Source: Gavia stellata
Taxonomy: Eukaryota; Chordata; Aves; Gaviiformes; Gaviidae
Assembly (NCBI RefSeq): GCF_030936135.1
Contig: NC_082594.1
Coordinates: 127,262,668-127,326,667 of the forward strand
Reading direction: 5' to 3'
DNA: 64,000 bases
The notes under the pieces were generated by a model. It did not search any database. It was given only the letters and a program-made list of their open reading frames with translations, and was not told the DNA's origin. A program made the position numbers and the translations under genes. Below, piece after piece: positions 23,256 to 35,590 of the stretch. The first letter of the stretch is position 1; every line of letters starts with the position of its first letter.

Positions 23256-23877
23256 GTTGAAAAAAATGAGGACGGGGACCAAAAGATTGAGCAAGATGGC
23301 ATCAAACCAGAAGATAAAGCTCATAAGGCAGCCACCAAAATCCAGGCCAGCTTCCGCGGACACATAACAAGGAAAAAGCTCAAGGGGGAGAAGAAGGGAG
23401 ATGCCCCGGCATCTGAGACTGATGCCGCCGACAAGAAGGAAGAAGGCCCTGCTGGCGGAGCGGCCGAGAACAAAGAGAGCGAGGCTCCCACTGCCACAGA
23501 AGCGGCCGCCGCTGACAGTGCCCAGCTGGAGGAGGGCAGCAAAGACAGCAGCGTGCCAGTGGAGGAGAAAAAAGGGGATGGAGCCGCCGACACGGGCTCA
23601 GAGCAGCCAGCCCCGCAGGCTGCCACTCCTGCTGCCCCCTTGGAGGAAAAGCCCGCCGCTGCCGCTGAAACGGAAAGTGCCACTAAAGCTTCCACTGATA
23701 ACTCGCCGTCCTTGAAGGCTGACGAAGCCCAAGACAAAGAGGAGCCTAAACAAGCCGATGTGCCTGCTGCTGACACCACTGCCACCACCACCCCTGCTGC
23801 AGAGGATGCTACTGCCAAGGCAACAGCGCAACCCCAAATGGAGACAGTGGAGAGCAGTCAAACCGAAGAGAAGACAG
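23256..23877 (+). CDS. GAP43: GAP43 (neuromodulin) exon 2
   Basis: GAP43 is a membrane-attached growth-cone and presynaptic protein of neurons that binds calmodulin and is a substrate of protein kinase C. This exon encodes 207 residues plus one base. Assuming the usual 10-residue exon 1, it starts at Val11. The segment [19 protein letters not shown] is the IQ motif for calmodulin; Ser42 (codon 23349-23351) inside it is the PKC site, and the basic run after it contacts phospholipid. The remainder is acidic, Ala-, Glu- and Thr-rich, and probably disordered. The exon begins after an AG at 23255 and ends with G at 23877 before GTGAGT. Joined to exon 3 and to a 10-residue exon 1, the protein would be 246 residues, as I recall for chicken. 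Mammals have the PKC serine at 41; here one extra residue precedes the IQ motif. No disruption is seen. Confidence 0.98.
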
Positions 23878-23883
23878 GTGAGT
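23878..23883 (+). promoter_or_regulatory. GAP43: Splice donor of GAP43 exon 2
   Basis: ACAG/GTGAGT is a near-consensus donor. It splits a codon after its first base (G + AT gives Asp), which matches the phase of exon 3. Confidence 0.95.
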
Positions 23884-26399
23884 GAATGCCTCGCTGGGGA
23901 CTGGGCCTCTCCAGAAATGGATACTTCCCCTGGTCTCTTGGGAACGCATCTGAGGTTGGCCAGCAGGAGCTGGTGCAGGGGTTAGACGGAGGGTTAACAC
24001 AGGAATCCCCTTGCTGGGTTTTAGGGGAGGGGGGAGCTGCATGTTCTTGCTTAACGCCCTCTTCCCTGCTTGCCGGCAGCTTTTGGAAATACTGCACCTC
24101 CTCTCGAGGCTCCTGTTTCTCTAGGTGGAGGTGCCATCCAGCCCTTTTTTCCATGGTGGCGGGAGAGTGTCAGCCAGCTGGGAGGCTTCAAAGAGCCTGC
24201 GAGAGCTCCCCAAGCTCTGCATAGGCTAAAGAGGGCGATGAACCTTCCCAGTCACACTAGCACAGGCAGCTGCAGTGGGGCAACCAAACAGCCTGAGCTG
24301 ATACCAGCTCACTGGAGGCTGCTGACTTGAGCTGAAAAGCTGACAAGACAAAAGCGCTCTCGTACTGCAGGAGGCCATTTAGCCTTGCTGGTGGGATGGT
24401 CAAGAAGGAGCCAAAAGGGTCTTTTTTCCATCTGCTTGTGAATGAATGAGTTTCCTGGTACAGCCACATCCTAGTCAGGAACATCGTGTTATCAGCATTG
24501 CTTATAGTTTCATCCACACCAATACTTCTAGCCTCTGTACTTGGAGTAGCCCATGACAGCCATACTTGCATGAAGCTTTTAGACATGTCAGCTGGGTCAG
24601 CCCCACAGGGTAAGAGGATCAGGGAGGGAAAGGGCAGGTTAAAGACCCTGACAGCTCAGTGAGTGAGGACAGAAGAGAGGGTTGAATGCAAACAGTCGCT
24701 CTAGGAGGTGTTTTCAATTCTTTCCTCTTGACAGAGTGCAACTCTGCTTAACTAGTTCCCCCGGGAAGAGGTGAAAAGTTTTGAGAGGGAAATGTGAGCA
24801 TTTTTGACAGAGGCATAGTGTTTACAAACCATAAAGAAGAGCTGGTTTTGAATTGTGATACTGTAGAAAATGCATCAAAGACCTGAGGTTACTTTTGCTC
24901 TTGTTCTTTACCTTCCTTACATTATCAAAGAAAGAGAACATAAACAAAAAAAAGAGGTGACATCAGGAGTAGGCACTGCATGAAAATCAATCAAGAGGCA
25001 GTGCCAAACATAACTGGCCTCCACGTTCATGAGACATTCAGTTGTACAGGGCATTCTGCATTCATTAGCTTGTTGGGGCAAAAATGTGGCATATCACCTT
25101 GATACTCATAAACAGCCTGATGTAAATGTTACAGAGCCTCAGCATCTAGTCTTGCACTTCCTGATGTTTCTCCATCATTTCCTTTGGTCCACTACTTCTC
25201 TTCCACAAATTACAATTCCCACTCTCTAATTAGACTTCCAAGCTTCGTAGCTAACTCAGGGCTTCAGGTGACTCTGTTCCTGCTCAACGAAGTGGACAGA
25301 TAGGAAAGAACAGATATCCAAAAGTATAGATAAGTACAGGGAGAGGAGCTCATGCAGAACATTTATGATTTAAGGTATGAACAAGGGGAGCGGTCTTCAA
25401 AAACATGAGTCTAAACTGGATGTACGCAACAACAAAGGGTTGCTGGTTTTACCTCCTTTCATTTAAACATTTCTAGAGATAAGCCTTGAAATTGCATCAT
25501 CCAAGTTGGCTTTTTGTTGTCCAGGTCTCCAGCCCTTTGTTCTTACTTTGTGTGATGAGTTGAGTGGCAAAATAAATGTCATGTGATTTGTGAAATCTAA
25601 TTTGGTATGTTGCGTGCTGTACTTGCGTTGGTTTGGTACTTGGGCAAAGGTATAAACATCAATGGCAAAAACAGGACAGAGTGAATCAGTGTTTTGGTGT
25701 CCTCTGTACACAGGATAACGAGTGCTAATTAACTCTTATTTAAGACTTGGGATTCCTTATTCCTAAACAGGACTAGTGATTCTGCTTTGAATTAACATTC
25801 TATTTTTATTCAGGTTAATCTGCTCTAATGGATAGAGGTAGGAAATTCATAGTAGCAGGCTATTTCGTCTGCTTAATTGTACTAGTTTGAGTCATCAGTC
25901 ATCAAAGAATGGTTTATTTCTATGCAGTATTCTAAATTATTTGTAGTTAACTTCCCCATGCACTTCTTGACTTTAACATCATTTGAAGTGGCCAACCATT
26001 CATGGCCACATCATTCGAAGTGGCCATTTAAACACATGATTTAATATGCATTTGCACATGATACTGTTACTTATGTAAATATCTAGCTAACAGAGTAAGT
26101 TGGAAAATCTACAATCAAATATATATTTAAAAATGAGTTTTCAGTGATTGTTTGAGTGTTCAAGACCAGTATATGCATATATTCATACTTATTCAATATG
26201 CATGCAGTAATACTCAAGCTTACCAATGTTTGCAGAAAGCAAACATGGAAGGTGTGTGGCCACAGTCAAACTGATAGTCTCTTTAAAATGTTAATGAATA
26301 TAGATTTTTTTTTCTAAATCCCTATTTCAGTATGATATCAGTCACAAACTCAAACAGCTGGGTAACTGCCCCCAGAGCCATCCAAGAAAGAAATGCAAA

Positions 26400-26610
26400 A
26401 AAGATTAAATAGGCCTTCTTGTCCATCTCTCTGAGGATGCTGGGTTGTGTTCTGCAAAGCAGTCTATAGCATGATGTCCAGAATAGTAAGAAGCTGCTTT
26501 CTCCTTAAAGAATATTCCACAAAAGAGCATCATCACAGTGTAAAAGTTCCCACAGACAGGAAGTATTTCCTGACAGAAAGCCTATGTTTTCTTTTTCCTT
26601 TCTTCATCCT
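26400..26610 (-). mobile_element. Degenerate CR1 3'-end fragment (old)
   Basis: Read on the minus strand, the sequence has AGGCTTTCTGTCAGGAAATA, CTTCCTGTCTGTGGGAACTT and, at its end, GAGAGATGGACAAGAAGGCC. These match in order the end of old CR1 copies (aggctt…aggaaaaacttcctgacagtgagaact…gatggactagatga). It is much more diverged than the other CR1 copies and lacks a clean octamer tail. Confidence 0.6.
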
Positions 26611-29600
26611 GTTACTCCCTCTCATCTCTTTAAACCTCTGTTTCTCTCTCGGGACTTACTTTTTCCATAGACTTAAAGACATTTGCCATGCCTCGACCTT
26701 TCTCCCAGTCATCCCCCAGCAAATGCAGCACTGGTGGTTGCTGGCACGGCTGTGATGGTCATTCACGAAAGAGGGAGGGCTACCAAACATCTGCCACTCC
26801 AGTACTCCTCCAGCCTGGGGACAGATCCTCTTTCAACTTCATCAGTCCCCTTCTCCCAGAAGTCATCCCCTTGGCTTTCAAAGGTCATCTCATATCGTTT
26901 CTGTGATCGAAGGCTAGAACAGTAGTATGCGGTGTCAGGCTGCCAAAAATAAATCAAATTGGCTTCTAGCCAGTGTCATCGGTTGGCTGGTTGCCACGGC
27001 ATGCTTGGCTGCTACTGCCGTGAGGTGTGCCGACCATGCTACTTTTGTGCAGTGATGTTCATCTGCCTTGAATTTTACTACAATGGCTGTATCGTGTTAT
27101 CTGTGGATATCTTCCCTGGTGCAAACACAAGGAAAAGGCCAGGGCATTTCATTTATATCCAGAAGAGATTTTTGTCTTCGTCTAAGGGCAGGACAAAAAA
27201 GACAGGAAGAGGGAAAGGAATAACTAACTAGAAAAAGAGAAGTGCACAATTTTTAATGCTTAATATTTAATGTTTCTGGAGTGGGGGAGAGGCTGGGTGA
27301 TTCTTCATACCAGTCACAAATTCCCCTGACAGCCCTCAGCTCTCCTTGTTATTCAGTTCCACATACTCTACCTGGTAATGGCTTAGGAAACGGCTTCAGT
27401 TCGCTGTCCTGTATCCAGTATTAGTTGATCTGGAACCCCAGGCATTCCCAGTTGTACAGTATGACAGTTTCTAAGCAATCCTCAATGTATCAAAAAGTAA
27501 ATGGAAAAAGTAGATGGATTCCAACCTGGGTAAGGGATGAGATGAGTCAGTGGGCTTTGTTCAGCAGCAATGAGGGATTGATGTAAGAAGGACAATCTCT
27601 TAGTTCTCTTCACGTCTTTTGGTGGGTGGCTTGCATGCCGAGAAAGTGTTCTTTTATCTGAGCATCCTTGCCAAGACTTATGTTTATAGGCTTTCTTGTT
27701 ATGATCCAAATTTTGCCTCTTTGGTGTTGGTATTGTGCTTAGAGAGGCTGCCTTAGATGCCAACCTACTCAACAGGACAAAATTCTAAAGTGGTAGGAGG
27801 GAATTTATACATTACATATGGATGAGGAGGTGAGACTTATTCTAATCTAGGTTGCATTGGCTTAAATCTGGAGAGTCTCCATCAAAGTTACTGAAAGAGT
27901 CTATGTTAGCACAGCTTTGAAGTGAGATCAGCATCCAGCACAGCAGACTATGGAAGAAGATGGGCTACTGTGTGCCTTACAGGGAGGAGAGGAGGCGAGT
28001 GTCACACAATGTTAGATTCTCTTTGTACTTTCCCAGGTTTTCGAGTCTCACCTCCAAATTTGGTTAGCTCTCACATCAAAAGCACTCTCAGACTGTCAGG
28101 TAAGAATACAACAAAGCCCAGAAATGTGAAAGAGTAAATTGTGCCTAAGGAAACAAATGGATCTTCTTTTGTTGGGAAATGAAGAATGCTTTCTCCCGCT
28201 TGATGAAATAGCTTTACAATGGAGCTGTTTCACAGCTGAAATGAAAAATCAGCCAGATGACAATTGCTTTGCATGTAAGCGGGCCAGCAGTTCCCCAAGG
28301 GCCCTGTATCCTGCAAAGCAAGGAGCACTGGGAGGCACCATCTTCTCTTCACTTCCTCAGAGGGAGCAAGTTCCTATGGATCCTTTTTCATGGTTTAGAG
28401 TTGAATCAGTTCTTTGTTTTCAGTTCAATCAGCGTATTGATGGAAGGACAATACTTGCTGCACCTAGGGAGCACTGGCTATATAAAGATTTGGAATGGGA
28501 GACTGTCTATTGTCATGTACCAGCTAGAAGGTAGAGCCCGCGCTACGCAAGAGGATTGCAGTTGTATAACTGGAATTTTAGTCTTGGCCCATGGGTAGCT
28601 GGCATGAGGCAGAACACCCTCACTGCCGTTCCTGTTTCACGGGAGCTTATCTCTGCTGCTACACCTGGCAGGCGAGGAAAGCAATGCAAATACAGTAGTC
28701 TTCCCATGACTGCCCCAGAGGGAACAACTCTAAGCAAGCGTGCCAGCGTTTTCTTGTCTGTAGTACTACTCCAGCAACAAAGTAAGAATATAAATGGAAT
28801 TTAGGTTACCTGCAACATGCTGAAAGGTGTCAAAGTATGTGCCTAGTCCTCAGTTGCTCTGAAATTTTTAATCTTTGCATTGTGTCTACACGGGTATAAG
28901 TGTTGCATATGTGTTTCACAGCCTCCTTTTCATTGGTGCAAATAGCCATGTGAGGGGCAGGGTGAGGCAAGTGGGATGTCACAATTTTCCAGAGAACAGG
29001 AAACCTACACAGTACCTCCTACAGGTGCAGGATTTCCTCCTCTGTTGCAGTGGAATACTGTCTCTGGGCCCATGTGTGCCTCAGGTCTGCTATTTTCTAA
29101 CGAGATGCAGCTTGCCCCATATAGGTGGGAACCGTGCTAGTGGGCTAGCGGTGAAGCAGGACCTGACCTCTTGTAATGACATCTTAGGTGACACTAAGCG
29201 TATTTACTAATGACAAGGTGTGGGCTGACTCTGGAAAAGACCTCTTGAGGAGAGGAGGTATCAGTTCTTTTGGGACCTCAGTAAGAAATGCATGAATGCT
29301 CAAGGGTGGTTAACTGGTTTATTTTGTGGAGGACGGCAATTACAGGAAGGGTGACAGCAATCTTTCATCCCTTCTGATGTTGGGAACCACGGCTGTTGCA
29401 GTATCATCCGAGCCCCTCCTCGTTGATCATAGCACGCTGCACAGAGTTCCTGTTCATGGGGAGGTTGGCCAGCCTCACTCTTCTTCACGCCTTTATAGTA
29501 TTCTTCCAACTGAACAAAGCCATCGGTCTTGAACCTGTACAATACTGAACTTTCTAGATGGTATACCAAGGTTTGCTGAGAGCTTTACACTCTTGCACAT

Positions 29601-30365
29601 CTTCCATAGGAAGGAGCTTTTACAAGCAGTACATACAGGTGATGTTGTTCAAGGCAGTGCATACTGATGTCATGGTATGTGCTCATGTTGTATAGTGGTC
29701 ACTCTCGCTAACACATGGCTCTCTACAGCCAAGGCCGATGGTTAAACTCCACCTAGATTTTGCTCAAAATCACTGTCTTCTCATTACAACGTTTTCCACA
29801 GTGGCCCACTACAGCTGCACTCAGATCATGTTCAGAAAATGCTCCGAAATTCCCACATGGGAGAAAGGCTTTCTGCCATAAATGATACCCAAATTTTCTG
29901 CTGAGGAGGGCTCAAATATCAGACCAGTGGACCGAATAGACAGACAGACAAAGATATTTAAGTGGCAGCTGTTTGCTGTAGCTGCCAGCAGTGCTCTGCA
30001 CCACCACCACTGTCATCTCTTTACACTAGGATCAAGTAGGCTGAACTTTTCAGATAGATATAAGTTTGCAGAGTATCAGCTGGGATTTACAGCTCCAAGA
30101 AGCAGTACTTTAAAGGTAGCAGTACTGACTCTGTGGTACAGATGTCTGCCATGTGCAGAGGCAAGAGATTGGAAAAGTTCACCAGGTCAGTGCGATCAGA
30201 TTAGTTCCACATTCCTTGAGAGCTGTATAATAAGTGCATTAATACTGGATTATCAGTGGCAGTGCAGTGATCACTTCCAATCTCTGTGGCAACTCCATGG
30301 ACTCTGGCAAGGTGAAGCTGTTCTCCCACGGGTCCATGCAAATAACTGGGAAAGGAACATAGAAA

Positions 30366-30377
30366 TTGCCATGGCAA
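30366..30377. promoter_or_regulatory. X-box-like palindrome TTGCCATGGCAA
   Basis: This perfect 12-base palindrome matches the centre of the RFX-factor X-box (GTTGCCATGGCAAC). Only the sequence supports it; binding is untested. Confidence 0.35.
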
Positions 30378-30879
30378 GTCAGAGCTAACATCCATTTATT
30401 GTACTTCTCGCGGTGGCTAGCACCAAATACTGCTATGGGCAGATTTGGGCTAAACTGCCTCTCTACTACTAGAACTCATCCCTGTCCTCTGTTGCCTAGG
30501 ATTTGGTTTAACAGTTAAAGCATAAAGTATTATATCTTTTGATATTAATTATAACTGTGGCTTTATATGGCATATATAGAAATGCACAATATCCCATTGA
30601 CTAAGTGTCAACAGCTTCCCCAGCTCCAACCAACTGTACAGTGGCTGGAAAGTTCAGCAATGGATTGGCCACCATTGCCTTAAATATCTTTCTGTACTTG
30701 TGTTATGTCATAGAAAGAGCAAAAGCTTCTGATAGCCCTACTTTATGCCATTGATTATTGTATATAGCATCATATAGTATGCACATATGCACAGAGGGCA
30801 TAGTACCATAGCCCTTGCTGTTCATCTCTTTCCTGAAGAAAACACAAGCAAGGCTTTCAATTGCTTTTTGTATGAAATT

Positions 30880-31132
30880 ATTCCCATGCTTTTTAGCATC
30901 TTTGTTGCTTTTGTCTGCACTCCCTTTAAATCTGCAAATGTCCTTTATGAGATGGGGTGACAAACACTGTGCACATTAGTCCAGAAAAGGCTATACTTGT
31001 ATACATGTCTTTCCAGAAGGGTAATATTTCTTTGGTTTTGCTCCTCATCCCAGTTCTTATGCACACCAACGTCTTTGCTTTTCGAAGACAGCTACCCAAT
31101 GAGCAGTGATGACTGCAATGACATCCAGGCCC
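30880..31132 (-). mobile_element. Degenerate CR1 ORF2 fragment (old)
   Basis: Conceptual translation of the minus strand gives KAKTLVCIRTGMRSKTKEIL, then FWKDMYTS and CTVFVTPSHKGHLQI. This aligns with the CR1 ORF2 segment [20 protein letters not shown]…LYSAL…[15 protein letters not shown] of the intact element in this window. The plus strand also shows GAGATGGGGTGACAAACACT, typical of old CR1 copies. It is heavily diverged, so it was inserted long before the other copies. Confidence 0.7.
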
Positions 31133-33060
31133 GTTGTGGACTTGGGAGTTCTCCTCTTGGTAAAGGCACTGCACAAATGATTTATTCAGCATATGATGGT
31201 CTGTGAGATTGGGCAGTGGCCACGAGAACCAAAAAAATGTAAGCAGTGATAGGAGGCTTACAAGTCAAGCCGCTGGCATCAGATCTGTGGAACAGGTTCC
31301 ACCTCCAATTCTGGACCTCCAATAGATCTGTGAAAGACCAGCTTACACAAGCTCAATTTGAACAGGTCTCTAGCCACAATATATTTCTCAAGACTACATT
31401 CATGCTGCAAGCTTGACTTAAAGGAGGGCTTCCTCATTCCCTAGTTTTCCTCTCTGTTGGTGTTGAGTGTCTTTCAGGCAGAAAATAAAGGAGACATTTA
31501 ACGATAATGTATGGGGGAAAACTGAATGATGGAGAGTGCTGCTATTGTGCACTCAGCTGTTCTCTGAAGGGGACTCTGGTCTGGTTTTGCAGGTTACTAG
31601 AACTGTGACTTTCTTCCTCATTTTATATACGCTGCTAAAGGCTCCCATTCCATATCCTTTAGCTCTAATGGCCTGTGCCATATAAAGAGCCTTGGCTTTA
31701 CCACCACCAAATGTGAATGTGATATGTGGAAATGTTTCTTTTTTCTTTCTGTGTCCTTAGCTACATCACTGTCAGCATGGGACACTGGAACAGAGCTGAA
31801 AATCTCAGCTGAGGTCCTGGCAGCCAGGAGCCCATGTTGGACACCTGCCCTTTGCAGGGCTGCAGAGTAGTCAGGAAAAGAGCTATGGAAACCTGGACAG
31901 GACCCAGAGATGTAAAGGAAAATGCTCTTCTATGACAGGAAAAGTGAGACTCAAGGCTTCATGTAAATAAGTCTTAGATAAAGGTTATAAGGTCCCAATT
32001 ATCCAGTGTTCAAAGGACCACACACTTTCCAGCTGTACCTTGAGGCAAAAGCAAATGAGTTCTCTTTTCATTATGAAAGAAAGCAGAAGGTGGAAGACAC
32101 TATTCAACGTCTCCATCTTCCTTCAGCAAAACACGGTAATTGGGAACGCTAGTAATGATAACCGGACATTACCTGTAACCTACAGGGCTTAATGAAGAAG
32201 AAAATCTCTCTGACATTTGGAAGAGCATCCAAATCCCAGTGCTAAAGGGGTGCAGTGCTGCAGAACCATAGCTGACAATGCATTACACATACAGGGAAAG
32301 GGATGGGAGGGCAGGAGCAAAAGCTGTGACCAGTCTGCAGGTGCATTTCCCAGTGCTGCTGACTTTGGCAGAACCTTCTTAGCAGCTGTGAAAAATGTTT
32401 CGAAGACCTTACTGGATAACCCTTTAAAGAGATGGAAGGTGGAATGAAGTAAATGTAATTTAAAGTTGGAGTGGTGGAAAAAAAATCCCCTTGCTGTTCT
32501 TAAAGCCTTTGGTCAGCCATTGATTTGGAAATGACACAAGCCTCTAAGAGGGAGGTGTGAATGCAAGCTCGTGTGGACTAAGTCCATAACTGCCTAGTTT
32601 TCAGATGAGTATAGGACTCCATCCCCTCACTGGGTGTGGGTTTAGAAATGAAAGAGTATGTATTCTAGCATAGACACCCTGTGTTACCCGTCCCAAAATT
32701 TCTCTTCCAAGCTCCCCTTCTTCCTCTCTTCTTCCTCCCATCTTCTACAGCCTGTTTGGAGGTAATGCTCACCAGCTGTAGCTGCAGCTACAGGGCTGAA
32801 ATCTAAGCCTCACTAACTTAGATAAGGCTAGGATTTCACCTGTGATTTCAGTATCAATGTCATAAGCAATTCACAGTAATCTTCAGTCATCAGGGCTGAA
32901 ACAAGGGATATACCTCAGGAGACCAAGCCCTGGGCTGGACCCTGCCCTGCCGCACTTCAAAAAGATGTGCGAGTTGAAGGAGTCTGTGGTCTTAATCTTA
33001 GATCTGCTCAAAAATGGTCTGTATGTTTCTTCCTTTGGGAGGGACTCAGTGCAATATTGT

Positions 33061-33189
33061 AATCACAGAATCACTACGGTTGGAAAAGACCTGTAAGATC
33101 ATCAAGTCCAACCATCAACCCAACACCACCATGCCCACTAAACCATGTCCCGAAGTGCCACGTCCACACGTTCCTTGCAAACCTCCAGT
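33061..33189 (-). mobile_element. CR1 3'-end fragment
   Basis: On the minus strand this copy runs from about the last ORF2 codons (GGAACGTGTGGACGTGGCAC) through the stop and 3' UTR to the ATTCTGTG octamer. It is about 129 bp long, has few differences from the copy at 54769, and is inserted antisense in GAP43 intron 2. Confidence 0.93.
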
Positions 33190-34446
33190 GATACTGGTCT
33201 TCTCCTTTCCCTGGTGGTCAGAAGGGATGGAAATCCCCCGCATTCACAGGGTCTGATCAGAGAGCTGCTGTGAGGTTATCTTCAGTAGGGCTGCTACAAT
33301 TTATATGAGCCGCAATTCTGTCTAGCCCTTTGTCTGCATTCACACTCCGTTATTCAACTGGTACAGCAAGGATCCAGACGGTGAAAGCACAGTGAAAGGA
33401 GGTAACTTCTTTATTGCCAAACAATGAGTGGGCATGACTGTCACCTGGATCTCCTAACCCTGTACCACACCTGCTCAGTCCTCCACGTGTCCCACGGTAC
33501 AGCTTCCAGTGTTTGGCTTGGACATTCAGGGAGCTGCAGGTTTGCAAGTCAGTGGGACTGGTGGGTGTTTGAGAGATCTTTCAGCAGTGTAAACAGGTTT
33601 GGCACATGCCTTTAAGCTTATCTTTGGGGTGAAGGTACTCTTTGCACAAACCCGTCCCAGCACTACTGCCAAATATTTGTTGGGAGACTTATCGGTGTGG
33701 CCAAACATAGTGCCAGGCACAGGGACTGAACTTGACCCCTTGTCCATGACACGACGTCTCCCAAACACAGCTGAGGCCCAGCAGGAAGGCAGGGGGCCAA
33801 AATGCACAGCACTGCTGCTGAGCAGCACCCCTTCTCTGGATGAACAGCAGACTTCGGTCTCAAGAGATACTAACCCAGCACCATTCACTGCACTCAATAA
33901 AGAGACACAAAATGAGAAAGAAAATGTTTCTTTGTGTCTCAAGCTAGAAACCATCTTCATGGCTGAAGCCAAATGTCTGTGAGAAAGATGGATGTAGTCA
34001 CTGATTTTTACGTCAGGGAACAAAGAGAAAATTCCAGCCATTCCTAACTGATGTGGCATGCAACTACTTCTTGTCCTTGTTTCTAGCAAAACACATGTTT
34101 CTATCAAACAGAGGAGTCAAGCCTAGTTGCAGTTCGAACCACCTCCATGCAGGGTTTGTGAGTCCTGCTGGGCTGGAATTTTTCTGTGAAACTCTTTTTT
34201 TCATCAAAGAACCCTTTAATTTGTCAAAACCAAACATAATGTACCAGTACCAGGAATGATGGGATTTGTAGATTAAAGTAGTAAGAGAAACCTTTGCCTG
34301 ATTTCAGAGTAGCTAGCACATGAGGGTCAGGTAGTCCCTGAATGGGCCAGAAGACAAGATGAGCCCATGCCTTGCCCTAGGAAGCTGAAATCCAGTGAGC
34401 TTTTCAAGCAAGCCACTGGCCTGCTGGATGAAGTTTCCCCTGATCC

Positions 34447-34623
34447 CTCCTGCTGGAGCTGCTCCACTTTGTATAAATTATTTATTATTTGCTGGAGCTG
34501 GGATGTGGAGTTTCGTCTCCCCTATTCCAGATGAGTGCCCTTACCACCAGTCTACAGTCAATGTTTTCCTCTGGCCCAATGAATATTTAATGATTTATAG
34601 AAGTGGAACAGCTCCAGCAGGAG
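34447..34623. mobile_element. 177-bp foldback (MITE-like) element
   Basis: The left arm starts CTCCTGCTGGAGCTGCTCCA, then CTTTGTATAAATTATTTA. The complement of the right arm reads CTCCTGCTGGAGCTGTTCCA, then CTTCTATAAATCATTAAA. The arms (34447-34486 and 34584-34623) match at most positions over about 38 bases. The centre of about 97 bases includes GATGAGTGCCCTTACCACCA. There is no open frame of note, so any transposition would need an enzyme supplied elsewhere. I recall similar palindromes from turtles and crocodiles. No target-site duplication is clear. The mismatches indicate an old insertion. Confidence 0.75.
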
Positions 34624-35566
34624 AGGAAGAGTAAGACAGATGTGTTCATTCACGTGGATATCTCACGACATCGCTCTGTGACCAGCAGGCAAGACCCGAG
34701 CCAAGGACCTTCACAGCAAATAAAATCAGCTGGAGGACCAGGGTAGACAACATGAGCACGAAACGGTGGGGTGCCACTTCCTATGCCTCCATGCAATTTC
34801 AGAGCAATTTCAGAGCAGCTCAGGCTTGGTGGGTTCATGCCTCAGATAAGGCCCTCTTCTGTGACAGCCATTGTCAAAATGATGGTGTCCAAGCCAAAAG
34901 TATGGGCTGCTCCACCTCATCCAAAAGCTTAGAAACTCTGCAAGTGGGAGCTGTGGTAACTCACAGCCTCTGTGGACCTGTGCAGAGCTGGGCGGACTTT
35001 GCAGACAAGCAGACTTCAGCTACACATGCAATAGTGGAGGAGCGGCTACTGCTTGGCCCCACCGCGGAGGCAGAGCCACCTTGGTCTGGCAGTGTTAGCA
35101 AGGGGACGGCCACGGCAGTGCTGAAATGTCCTTTGATGAGGGAGAGAAGCCTTGTCACTGTAGGCTAGCTCAGCAAAGGGCTGGCTTAGCACCTCATAAG
35201 GGTACTTTTTTCCACCATAGTGGACAGTACTGAGGAGCTTTGACTTTGCCACTGACAACCTGGACATAGCTGCTGCTCCGGCGTTTTAGGTGATGCAGAC
35301 TGGCTTCTTGATGCCATGGCATGGCCAGCTGTGCACAGGGCATGGGGCTGCCTCGCTGTGCCCCTACAAGGCACTTGCAGCTGCTCTGCCAGGCGCCCTC
35401 GTGTCAAGGCTGAATTCATTACCCGCCTGATTGAATTGTTATTGTGAAAAGCCGATTAAACTGAGATGGCTACTGCAGGCTAGCTGCCCTGATTCACTTG
35501 ACGCAGCACTCGGAAAGTTAAGAGGCTGGAAAGTCTTTCCCAAACTGGGAAAAGGTCAGGGTTTTT

Positions 35567-35590
35567 AAAAAAAAAAAATTAAAAAAAAAA
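35567..35590 (+). repeat. A-rich run
   Basis: Twelve A, TT and ten A lie in succession, preceded by GTTTTT. No adjoining retroelement body was recognised, so it is recorded as simple sequence only. Confidence 0.9.

Noticed and set aside
23321..23818. 165-codon frame antisense to GAP43 exon 2
   Set aside because: It mirrors the Ala/Glu-rich coding sequence (Ser, Ala and Val runs) and has no independent support.
28139..28534. 131-codon frame in intron 2
   Set aside because: An overlapping 113-codon frame runs in another phase, and neither has recognisable motifs or splice context.
29882..30388. 168-codon frame in intron 2
   Set aside because: Composition is not protein-like, no domain is visible and the X-box palindrome at its end is better explained as a DNA site.
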